The notes below the pieces were generated by a model. That model searched no databases. It worked only from the letters and a program-made list of their open reading frames with translations, and was not told where the DNA came from. A program made the translations under genes and the position numbers. A stretch of DNA of 6,991 nt from an uncultured Gemmobacter sp. (GTDB lineage: Bacteria > Pseudomonadota > Alphaproteobacteria > Rhodobacterales > Rhodobacteraceae), in NCBI GenBank assembly GCA_937983495.1, contig CALKAA010000144.1:1-6991 (forward strand), given 5' to 3'. Position 1 is the stretch's first letter, and each line of letters begins with the position of its first letter. Of this stretch, positions 1-5,805 are shown piece after piece.

Positions 1-1060
1 CAATCACCCCCTCCCGCAGCGCCATGAGACAGGCCAGCAGCTCCACCGCGCCGGTGCCGCCAATCAGATGGCCATGCATCGCCTTGGTCGACGAAATCAT
101 CACGCTGTCGGCATCATGGCCAAAAACCTCGGCCACCGCCGCACATTCGGTGCGATCATTCGCCGCCGTGCCGGTGCCATGGGCGTTGATATAGCCCACC
201 TCGCCGGGATTGAGACCTGCATCGCGCAGCGCGCCACTGATCGCCCGCGCGGCCCCTTGTTGCGAGGGCATCACGATGTCGCCCGCATCCGAGGTCATGG
301 CGAAACCCGCCACCTCAGCCAGAATATCGGCCCCACGCCGGGCGGCATGCTCATATTCCTCGAAAACAAAAACCGCCGCCCCCTCGCCCTGCACCATGCC
401 GTTGCGGTTCAGGCTGAACGGGCGGCAGGCGTCTTTCGACATCACGCGCAGCCCTTCCCAAGCCTTGATGCCACCAAAACAGAGCATGGATTCGGCACCG
501 CCCGTCAGCACCGCCTTGCATTGGCCGCTGCGCACCATCTGAAACGCCTGCCCCATGGCGTGATTGCTGGAGGCGCAGGCAGTCGAGACGGTGAACACCG
601 GGCCACGCAGGTTGAACTCCATCGACAGATGGCTGGCAGCGGCGTTGTTCATCAATTTTGGCACGACAAAGGGGTGAACCCGGTTCTTCCCTTCCTCATA
701 GACGCTGCGGTAATTCTCATCCCAGGTGTTGACCCCGCCTCCCGCCGTGCCCAGCACAACGCCTGCGTCATAGCCCAGATGACCGTCGAAATTCAGCCCG
801 GCCTGCGCCACGGCCTCGCGGGCGGCCAGCAAGGTGAACTGGGTGAATTTGTCATACAGAACAATTTGTTGCCGGTTGAAGTGAATGTCGGGGTTCCAAT
901 CCCGCACCTGCGCGCCAATTTGGATTGCCAGCCGCTCAACATCGCGGAACTCCAGCGGACCGATGCCACAGCGCCCCTCGCGCATCGCGGCATAGGTGCC
1001 CTTCACGTCAGGGGCCAGCGCGTTGACCGTGCCGGCCCCTGTTATCACCACGCGTTTCAT
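1..1060 (-). CDS. Beta-ketoacyl-ACP synthase (FabF/NodE-type KAS), 3' end cut off by window edge
   Basis: Condensing enzyme that extends an ACP-bound acyl chain with malonyl-ACP. The reading frame is open from the ATG at 1060 to the left edge, giving 353 residues; family members are about 400-420 long, so roughly the last 50 residues are missing. The N-terminus (MKRVVITGAGTVNALA) is typical of the family. The catalytic triad is complete: nucleophile Cys162 in STACASS, His294 in NAHGTGT and His331 in GHLIGGTGA, with the conserved Lys326 in SSTKAMHGH. The start codon overlaps the stop of the upstream acyl carrier protein gene (ATGA, 4 nt) and has only a weak Shine-Dalgarno sequence, so translation is probably coupled. 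Being next to a dedicated ACP and lpxD, it more likely serves a specialised acyl chain than bulk fatty acid synthesis; that is inference. The family is certain, the exact subfamily (FabF versus NodE-like) is not. Confidence 0.93.
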   Translation of the reverse strand, partial: MKRVVITGAGTVNALAPDVKGTYAAMREGRCGIGPLEFRDVERLAIQIGAQVRDWNPDIHFNRQQIVLYDKFTQFTLLAAREAVAQAGLNFDGHLGYDAGVVLGTAGGGVNTWDENYRSVYEEGKNRVHPFVVPKLMNNAAASHLSMEFNLRGPVFTVSTACASSNHAMGQAFQMVRSGQCKAVLTGGAESMLCFGGIKAWEGLRVMSKDACRPFSLNRNGMVQGEGAAVFVFEEYEHAARRGADILAEVAGFAMTSDAGDIVMPSQQGAARAISGALRDAGLNPGEVGYINAHGTGTAANDRTECAAVAEVFGHDADSVMISSTKAMHGHLIGGTGAVELLACLMALREGVI

Positions 1061-1323
1061 GCGGCCTTGGCCCCGGCCACCAGCCCCTCCACCGCCGCGA
1101 TGATCGCCGCGACCGAGGAAATATCGAAACCGGATTTCCCCGGTTCATTGGCGTTGAACGGCACCGAGATATCGAAGGCTTCCTCGATGGCAAAGATGCT
1201 TTCCACAAGGCCGAGGCTGTCCAGCCCCAAATCCTGCAAGGTATCGGTCAGGCGAATGTCGGAAACATCCATCACGGCCTGCTCGGCGAGAATGGCGATC
1301 ACACGGTCTTTCACGGTCTGCAT
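1057..1323 (-). CDS. Specialised acyl carrier protein, 88 aa
   Basis: Small acidic carrier protein that holds an acyl chain as a thioester on a phosphopantetheine arm. The attachment serine is Ser36 in DLGLDSLGLVE, followed by the helix II-like stretch SIFAIEEAFDISVP. Between this and the last helix there is a longer loop (about residues 57-69, NANEPGKSGFDIS) than in the housekeeping AcpP; in this it recalls AcpXL, the rhizobial ACP for very-long-chain lipid A acylation, although it is not clearly AcpXL. I chose the ATG at 1323 because a strong AGGAGGTG lies 5 nt upstream; a GTG at 1374 would add 17 unlikely residues and overlap lpxD. It lies 47 nt after lpxD and overlaps the ketosynthase gene by 4 nt. 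It probably feeds that ketosynthase, and perhaps LpxD or a later acyltransferase. The ACP identity is solid; the acyl substrate is unknown. Confidence 0.92.
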   Translation of the reverse strand: MQTVKDRVIAILAEQAVMDVSDIRLTDTLQDLGLDSLGLVESIFAIEEAFDISVPFNANEPGKSGFDISSVAAIIAAVEGLVAGAKAA

Positions 1324-1328
1324 GTCAG

Positions 1329-1336
1329 CACCTCCT
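1329..1336 (-). promoter_or_regulatory. Strong Shine-Dalgarno site of the acyl carrier protein gene
   Basis: On the minus strand this reads AGGAGGTG, almost fully complementary to the 16S rRNA tail, 5 nt before the ATG at 1323. It decides the start in favour of this ATG over the upstream in-frame GTG at 1374. It is the strongest ribosome site of the four-gene string, which fits the high copy number that carrier proteins usually need. Confidence 0.85.
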
Positions 1337-1370
1337 GATCCCGGTCTATCCCGAAGATATGGTGGCGATT

Positions 1371-2450
1371 TCACAGTTTTGAAACAGTTTTTTGAAGCTC
1401 GGCCACCGTCGCCGCCAGACGCGGCAAGCGCCGCAGCGCCTTGTTGATCTCCACCTGCGTTTCCATTTTCACCGCCGGATTGCCTAGGATCACCCGACCC
1501 GCGGGGACATTGGTGAAAATCTTGGTCGATCCGCCCGCAATCACATCATCCCCGACAAAGATATTGTCAGACACGCCACATTGCCCGGCCAGCACCACGC
1601 GGTTGCCGATGCGGGTGGAGCCCGCAACGCCGACCTGCCCACAGATCAGGCAATCTTCGCCGACCTGCACATTGTGGCCAAGGTGAACCAGATTGTCGAT
1701 CTTGGTGCCACGCCCGACCTGCGTATCGCGGATGGTGCCTTTGTCGATGGTGGCATTGGCGCCTACCTCCACATCATCGCCCAGCGTCACGGCCCCAAGG
1801 CTGTGAATGCGGGTCCAGGCCTGTTCACGAATTTCATCACGATGTCCGAGGGTTGCACGGATTTCCTCAACCCCGCTTTTCTCGGGCGTCACGAAAGAAA
1901 AACCGTCGCCACCGATCACGCAGCCGGGTTGCCCGATGAAGCGGTCACCAATGGTGACATGCGAGCCAATCTTCACACCTTGCATGAGCAAGGCATCACA
2001 ACCGATTGTTACGCCTTCGGAAATACTCACATGGCTGGCAATCCGCGCGCGCGGGCCGATGGTCACACCGCGCCCGATCACCACGAAAGCCGCAATGCAG
2101 GCCCCTTCGCCGATCACCGCCGTCGGGTGAATATCGGTAAGCGCGTGGACACCCGGCGCGATCTCCGGCCCGGCATCCAGCATCCGGCTCAGCCCCGCCA
2201 TGGCGAGACGCGAGCGCGGCGCAAAGATCGCCGCCTCCAGGCCCAGGCTCTGCCAATCCGCGCCTGGCCACAGCAAAGCTGCGCGGGCCTGTCCCTTGGC
2301 GAGCCCCTCGGCATAGGCCGGGCTGGTGGCCAATGCCAGATCCTGCGGCCCGGCAGCCTGCGGCTCGGCGGCGCGGGCGATGATCAGGTCAAGGTTTCCT
2401 GCCGCCTCGGCCCCCAAGGCAGCGGCAAGATCACGGATCGTATGGGGCAT
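1371..2450 (-). CDS. lpxD: LpxD, UDP-3-O-(3-hydroxyacyl)glucosamine N-acyltransferase
   Basis: Third enzyme of lipid A synthesis: it moves a 3-hydroxyacyl group from ACP to the 2-amino group of UDP-3-O-acyl-glucosamine, in the cytoplasm. The 359 residues match the usual length (about 340-360). Residues 1-100 form the variable uridine-binding N-terminal domain. From about 105 to 325 run left-handed beta-helix hexapeptide repeats (for example IGEGAC, IGRGVT, IGPRAR, VGRGTK, VGEDCL, IGNRVV), and the C-terminus is a helical tail ending ELQKTVSKL. The catalytic histidine is probably His259 in VHLGHNVQVG, equivalent to His239 of E. coli; GGDGFSF at 180-186 matches the family GDGFG motif. GGAG lies 7 nt before the ATG. 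It follows the transpeptidase gene by 41 nt and precedes the ACP gene by 47 nt. It is not in the bamA-lpxD-fabZ-lpxA-lpxB order common in proteobacteria, so it may be a second or relocated copy. Confidence 0.96.
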   Translation of the reverse strand: MPHTIRDLAAALGAEAAGNLDLIIARAAEPQAAGPQDLALATSPAYAEGLAKGQARAALLWPGADWQSLGLEAAIFAPRSRLAMAGLSRMLDAGPEIAPGVHALTDIHPTAVIGEGACIAAFVVIGRGVTIGPRARIASHVSISEGVTIGCDALLMQGVKIGSHVTIGDRFIGQPGCVIGGDGFSFVTPEKSGVEEIRATLGHRDEIREQAWTRIHSLGAVTLGDDVEVGANATIDKGTIRDTQVGRGTKIDNLVHLGHNVQVGEDCLICGQVGVAGSTRIGNRVVLAGQCGVSDNIFVGDDVIAGGSTKIFTNVPAGRVILGNPAVKMETQVEINKALRRLPRLAATVAELQKTVSKL

Positions 2451-2457
2451 GACAAAA

Positions 2458-2461
2458 CTCC
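2458..2461 (-). promoter_or_regulatory. Shine-Dalgarno site of lpxD
   Basis: GGAG on the minus strand, 7 nt before the lpxD ATG at 2450. It lies inside the 41-nt gap after the transpeptidase stop codon. I see no terminator in that gap, which supports read-through from the upstream gene. Confidence 0.6.
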
Positions 2462-2491
2462 GGGCCTGGGCAACACTCGCCCGTCCCAGAT

Positions 2492-4090
2492 TTAGCCCTG
2501 ATGCGCCCCCGATACCACCCCAGCCTCGCGCAGCGCATCAAAGATCAGCGCGTCACGGCCATAGATGTCACGACGGAAGTGCAGATCCCCCTTGGCCGTC
2601 GGGAATGCGGTGAAGTAAACCAGATGGACCGGCACATGCGCATCCAGTTTCAGCGCCTGTTCGCGCCCGGAATCCAGTGCCTGCTTGAAAGTGCCGACAG
2701 GGTCATCCACTTGTTTCGCCAGCAAGGCATATGCGAAATCAAAGGGTTGCCCCAGACGGATGCAACCATGCGAAAACGCGCGCACCTCACGGTCGAACAG
2801 TGATTTCGAGGGCGTGTCATGCAGGTAGATGTTCCACTCGTTCGGGAACATGAACTTCACCAGCCCAAGCGCATTGCCATCCGAAGGCGGCTGGCGCATG
2901 GCGAAGGGGAAGTTGGCGGCGGTGTATTTGCCAAAATTCACTGCCCCCCGGCTGACCACCTTGCCGTTGCGATCTACGATCTGCAAATGCCCGGCAGCAT
3001 TGGGGTTTTTCTTCAAAAGCGGCAGATATTCCTTCGTGGTGATCGAGCGTGGCACTGACCAGCTCGGGTTCACCACCATATACTCGATCTCATCGGAAAA
3101 CTCCGGGGTGCGCTGGTCTTTCACATCCTTGCCAATCACCGCGCGGGTGACAAAGGTTTCCTTGCCGTCGTCGATGATCTTGGCGGTGAAATCGGTCAGA
3201 TTGACCCAGACGTGGCGGCGGCCACGATCTGTATTGATCCAGCGCTCGCGCTCCAGGGCGACAATGATGGATTTCATCCGCTCTTCGGGGGCAATGTTCA
3301 GCTCCGCCAGTGTCGACTCGTTCAGGATGCCGGTCGGCTCCAGCCCATGCGCGACCTGAAAGCGCTGCACGGCCTTTTCCACGCTGTCATCGTAATCGCG
3401 CGTGGCCGAACGGGCCAGATAGCCCATCGCCACCAGCCGATCGCGCAGCAGCACAACCGCATCGCCAGTCGAGCCAGGCTTGAGCTGCACCGCCGGCAGC
3501 GGCGCCCCCCAGCCACCTGCCGCGATCTGAGCCTCCAGCCGCAGTTTGCCCTTCACCAATTGCGCATAGGCTGGTGCTGTTGGCGCAAGGCCCGCCAGAA
3601 ACGCCGCCAGATCGGGGCCGCTCAGTGCCGCCAATGCGGCTTCGGGCGCGATGCGCGGCAGCGGACGCACGATTTGTGCGTCAATCTTCTTGGGCTCCAG
3701 CACGCCGCCGTGCAGATCATGCACATAATCCAGATAGGCGCGGGTCATGCGCAGCTCCAGCCGCCCCCGGTCGCCCTCGGTCTGGGCCGACCGGAAGGCC
3801 GCCGCCAATGCATTGGCATCATAGCGCTGCACCGGCAAACCATGTTCGCCCGCATGGGTCAGCGCCGCCAGCAGCACATTGCGCCGCTCGGCGTCGCCAG
3901 CGCCGGTCCACAGGGGCATGTAGTTGCGCGCGGCATAAAAGGCCGCCAAAGCCTCATCCTCGGCAGCGGCAATGGCCAGAGACTGCGTGAACGGGTCCAC
4001 CTGCGCCAAGGCCCCCTGGGCCAGGCCACCCGAAACTGCCAGCATCAGGGCAAGGGTCAGAACGGGACGGCGCAGGGCAAAGGCGGGCAT
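2492..4090 (-). CDS. Exported YkuD-type L,D-transpeptidase (YcbB/LdtD-like) with peptidoglycan-binding domain
   Basis: Periplasmic enzyme of the family that joins two peptidoglycan stem peptides by a 3-3 (mDAP-mDAP) cross-link through a catalytic cysteine. From the ATG at 4090 it has 532 residues. Residues 1-29 are a signal peptide (Arg-Arg, hydrophobic stretch, then GALA before QVDPF). About 40-195 resemble the scaffold domain of YcbB-type enzymes. About 205-265 are a PG_binding_1 repeat (GSTGDAVVLLRDRL ... VQRFQVAHGLEPTG). About 291-460 are the YkuD catalytic domain, with VNPSWSVP, His424 in YLHDTPSK and the signature SHGCIRLG carrying nucleophile Cys443. I chose this ATG because GAGG lies 6 nt upstream; an in-frame TTG at 4108 would add six residues without a good ribosome site. 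It is the first gene of the string leading to lpxD and is transcribed away from the mepK-type gene. Its leader is heavily structured (see 4096-4179). The family is certain; the choice among LdtD-like paralogues is not. Confidence 0.95.
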   Translation of the reverse strand: MPAFALRRPVLTLALMLAVSGGLAQGALAQVDPFTQSLAIAAAEDEALAAFYAARNYMPLWTGAGDAERRNVLLAALTHAGEHGLPVQRYDANALAAAFRSAQTEGDRGRLELRMTRAYLDYVHDLHGGVLEPKKIDAQIVRPLPRIAPEAALAALSGPDLAAFLAGLAPTAPAYAQLVKGKLRLEAQIAAGGWGAPLPAVQLKPGSTGDAVVLLRDRLVAMGYLARSATRDYDDSVEKAVQRFQVAHGLEPTGILNESTLAELNIAPEERMKSIIVALERERWINTDRGRRHVWVNLTDFTAKIIDDGKETFVTRAVIGKDVKDQRTPEFSDEIEYMVVNPSWSVPRSITTKEYLPLLKKNPNAAGHLQIVDRNGKVVSRGAVNFGKYTAANFPFAMRQPPSDGNALGLVKFMFPNEWNIYLHDTPSKSLFDREVRAFSHGCIRLGQPFDFAYALLAKQVDDPVGTFKQALDSGREQALKLDAHVPVHLVYFTAFPTAKGDLHFRRDIYGRDALIFDALREAGVVSGAHQG

Positions 4091-4095
4091 CGGAA

Positions 4096-4179
4096 CCTCG
4101 AAGGACAAAGATTTGCCCGATTTTCGAGGATTTGGAGCGGCGAGTCCATGCGACTCGGGGGTGTAGACCGCTCAAATCC
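4096..4179 (-). promoter_or_regulatory. Structured 5' leader of the L,D-transpeptidase gene, with ribosome site in a stem
   Basis: Three nested or adjoining inverted repeats lie directly before the transpeptidase start. The outer stem pairs 4128-4140 with 4168-4179: 12 base pairs with one bulged base at 4135. Inside it, 4141-4146 (CGAGTC) pairs with 4152-4157 (GACTCG) around a 5-base loop, leaving a 10-base one-sided bulge at 4158-4167. Next to it, 4096-4102 (CCTCGAA) pairs with 4123-4129 (TTCGAGG); this stem includes the GAGG ribosome site (4096-4099 read on the minus strand). The two stems share bases 4128-4129, so they would compete slightly or stack. No T-run follows on either strand, so it does not look like a terminator. 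That it controls translation is inference; a DNA-level operator or a dispersed palindromic repeat are alternatives. Confidence 0.45.
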
Positions 4180-4389
4180 CCCTGAACCAGGTTTGGGAAT
4201 GGCGGCAAGCCTGCAATTTGTCACATTTGCGCAACAGCGCAGGTTTCAGCCGAAGCGTTTTCTGAAAAGTAGCGGCATTCAGCAAATCTTTGCCGATTGC
4301 GGCTCTGATAGGGGCGCGATCCAAACTTGCGCTTCTGTTGCGATTCGTCTTGTGCCATAAGGTTGAGGCACTTGAGGAAAGTGGCAGGA

Positions 4390-4407
4390 ACCGCAGGCAC
4401 ATGCGGT
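4390..4407 (+). repeat. Short inverted repeat in front of the mepK-type gene
   Basis: ACCGCA (4390-4395) and TGCGGT (4402-4407) form a perfect 6-base dyad with a 6-base centre, ending 23 nt before the start codon. Its position would suit an operator or a leader hairpin. Dyads this short arise by chance in GC-rich DNA, so the call is weak. Confidence 0.25.
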
Positions 4408-4430
4408 AGAAGACCGAGGGACAGGCTCTG

Positions 4431-5000
4431 ATGACCAAAACTGCACAAACCGGCGTGACACGGCGTGGCATTCTTGGTGTGTTTGCAGCGACCGCGCTTG
4501 TGGCGGCCCCGACCTATTCCAATGCTTTCGGCCTGTTGCGTGGCGCGGGCGATATTCGCCGCATCCGGATGTATTCGGGCCGCACCGGCGAAAGCATGGA
4601 CACGATCTATTGGATCGAAGGCAAGTATATCAAAGAAGTGTTGAAGGAAATCAATCACTTCATGCGTGACTGGCGCACGGATGACACCATATCCATGGAC
4701 CCGCGCACGCTGGACATCATGGCCGCGTCGCATCGGCTACTGGACGTGTCAGAGCCTTACATGCTGCTGTCGGGCTATCGCAGCCCGCGCACCAATGCCA
4801 TGCTGCGCTCCAAGTCTGGCGGCGTGGCGCGCAACTCGCTGCATCTCAAGGGGCAAGCTGCCGACCTGCGCTTGAAGTCGCGCTCTGTCGGCCAGATGGC
4901 CCGCGCAGCCGAGGCTTGCGCTTCGGGCGGGGTTGGGCGCTATTCCGGGTCGAACTTCGTGCATATGGATTGCGGCCCCGTGCGGCACTGGGGCGGCTGA
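4431..5000 (+). CDS. mepK: MepK/YcbK-type murein endopeptidase (DUF882, peptidase M15-like), Tat-exported
   Basis: Periplasmic zinc peptidase that cuts peptide cross-links in peptidoglycan; the E. coli homologue MepK (YcbK) cleaves 3-3 (mDAP-mDAP) links and to a lesser degree 4-3 links. It has 189 residues, close to YcbK. The N-terminus is a twin-arginine signal: TRRGILG at 10-16, a hydrophobic stretch to about 27, and a likely cut after SNA (30-32). The core has the family motifs in order: NHFMRDWR (75-82), SGYRSPRTN (114-122), SLHLKGQAADL (136-146), GGVGRYSGSNFVHMD (166-180) and GPVRHW (182-187). The likely zinc ligands are His138, Asp145 and His178. A GAGG 11 nt upstream and an AGG 5 nt upstream precede the ATG; an earlier in-frame ATG at 4401 meets a stop at once. 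It stands alone on the plus strand, divergent from the L,D-transpeptidase, and ends before a hairpin terminator. The family is certain; the exact cross-link preference here is inferred from the homologue. Confidence 0.93.
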   Translation: MTKTAQTGVTRRGILGVFAATALVAAPTYSNAFGLLRGAGDIRRIRMYSGRTGESMDTIYWIEGKYIKEVLKEINHFMRDWRTDDTISMDPRTLDIMAASHRLLDVSEPYMLLSGYRSPRTNAMLRSKSGGVARNSLHLKGQAADLRLKSRSVGQMARAAEACASGGVGRYSGSNFVHMDCGPVRHWGG

Positions 5001-5033
5001 TCCGCTGTCACGCAAGTATCCCCGAACAGGATC

Positions 5034-5053
5034 AGGGTGCCCATGGGCACCCT
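5034..5053 (+). terminator. Hairpin terminator after the mepK-type gene, perfect 20-base palindrome
   Basis: The arms AGGGTGCC and GGCACCCT are perfectly complementary around the centre CATG, and the right arm runs into TTT and then a moderately T-rich stretch (5053-5065). It lies 34 nt after the mepK stop and 18 nt beyond the rlmE stop on the other strand, so it sits between two converging genes and may stop transcription from both sides. The T-run is weak on the plus strand and absent on the minus strand. Confidence 0.7.
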
Positions 5054-5070
5054 TTGTCATTCTTGCGGGG

Positions 5071-5805
5071 TCATTCCTTGGGCTGCGTTATCTGGCGCCC
5101 GCGATAGCCCATGGCCACCACGAATTTCTCCGAGCTGTCAGAGCGGCTGGCCGGCGGCTTCACATTTGCCACCTTCTTGAAGTTCTTCTTCAAGGTCGCG
5201 TTCATCTCGTTTTCAGCCCCACCGGCCAGCACCTTGGCGACAAAGGTGCCGTCATCCTCCAACACGTCAAAGGCGAAGGCCAGCGCCGCCTCGATCAGGG
5301 CGATGATGCGCAGGTGATCGGTGCCCTTGTGCCCCGAGGCTGCCGCTGCCATGTCGCTCATCACCACATCGGCGCGCCCCCCCAGCCAGCCCTTCACCAG
5401 CGCATCGGCCTCGTCCGACAGGAAGTCGAGCTGGTGCAACTCGGCCCCCGGAATGGCCTCCACCTCTTGCAGATCCACGCCGATCACCCGACCCTGCGGC
5501 TTCTTGGGGTTATCGCCAAGCGCATTCACCCGTGGCACCGCCACCTGGCACCAGCCACCAGGCGCGCAGCCCAGATCGACCACCCGCGCGCCGGGCTTCA
5601 GGAAGCCGTAACGGTCATCCAGTTCCATGATCTTGTAAGCCGCGCGACCGCGATAGCCTTCACGCTTGGCGCGCTGCACATAGGGGTCGTTCAGCTGCCG
5701 TTCGAGCCAGAGCGTCGAGGACAGCTTGCGCCCCTTGGCAGTTTTCACCTTCACGCGCAGATCGCGCTGGCCCCGGCCGGAAGTGTTCTTGTCTGGTGTC
5801 TTCAT
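5071..5805 (-). CDS. rlmE: RlmE (FtsJ/RrmJ), 23S rRNA 2'-O-ribose uridine methyltransferase
   Basis: SAM-dependent enzyme that methylates the 2'-O of U2552 (E. coli numbering) in the A-loop of 23S rRNA, late in 50S assembly. It has 244 residues, slightly longer than the E. coli enzyme (about 209) owing to a basic N-terminal extension of about 30 residues, a common length in alphaproteobacteria. SKLSSTLWLERQ-like text at 28-37 and DPYVQRAKREGYRGRAAYK (40-58) lead into the SAM motif VVDLGCAPGGW (75-85). The K-D-K-E catalytic tetrad is intact: Lys58 (AAYK), Asp151 (VMSDMA), Lys191 (FVAKV) and Glu226 (SSEKFVV), with the family PPASRSDSSE before the last. The start ATG overlaps the phosphatase stop by 4 nt (ATGA), so the two genes are co-transcribed and probably translationally coupled. 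It converges on the mepK-type gene. Confidence 0.96.
   Translation of the reverse strand: MKTPDKNTSGRGQRDLRVKVKTAKGRKLSSTLWLERQLNDPYVQRAKREGYRGRAAYKIMELDDRYGFLKPGARVVDLGCAPGGWCQVAVPRVNALGDNPKKPQGRVIGVDLQEVEAIPGAELHQLDFLSDEADALVKGWLGGRADVVMSDMAAAASGHKGTDHLRIIALIEAALAFAFDVLEDDGTFVAKVLAGGAENEMNATLKKNFKKVANVKPPASRSDSSEKFVVAMGYRGRQITQPKE

Larger units (their letters stand above)
4091..4430. other. Divergent intergenic region between the L,D-transpeptidase and mepK-type genes
   Basis: These 340 bases hold no gene I can support. They must contain the start signals of both divergent genes, but I find no convincing -35/-10 pair on either strand. What can be seen, left to right, is: the transpeptidase ribosome site and a large inverted-repeat leader structure (4096-4179); a small hairpin TGCGC/GCGCA (4228-4241); the dyad TTTCAG-N12-CTGAAA (4244-4267); a tandem TTGAGG pair 9 nt apart (4363-4377); and the dyad ACCGCA/TGCGGT (4390-4407) just before mepK. 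Confidence 0.6.

Noticed and set aside
1324..1374. Upstream GTG start adding 17 residues to the ACP
   Set aside because: The added residues are unlike any ACP N-terminus, and the AGGAGGTG site sits within them, correctly spaced for the ATG at 1323.
68..1447. 459-codon open frame on the plus strand across the ketosynthase, ACP and lpxD end
   Set aside because: It lies opposite three well-recognised genes, crosses their boundaries, has no family motif and is His/Ala/Arg-rich, as expected of an antisense shadow in GC-rich DNA.
1581..2495. 304-codon open frame on the plus strand opposite lpxD
   Set aside because: It is the mirror of the lpxD hexapeptide repeats; no domain, no ribosome site, and low-complexity composition.
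4128..4179. Possible tRNA or tRNA-like remnant, suggested by the long acceptor-like stem
   Set aside because: At 52 bases it is too short, has no anticodon arm or TTCGA loop, and cannot be folded into a cloverleaf; an inverted-repeat leader or palindromic repeat explains it better.
3212..4360. 382-codon open frame on the plus strand opposite the transpeptidase and running into the intergenic region
   Set aside because: Gln/Arg/His-rich text without motifs; the opposite strand has an intact catalytic protein with a signal peptide.
4221..4733. 170-codon open frame on the minus strand across the intergenic region and the mepK start
   Set aside because: It overlaps the Tat signal and first domain of the mepK-type gene, shows no recognisable domain, and has no evident ribosome site.
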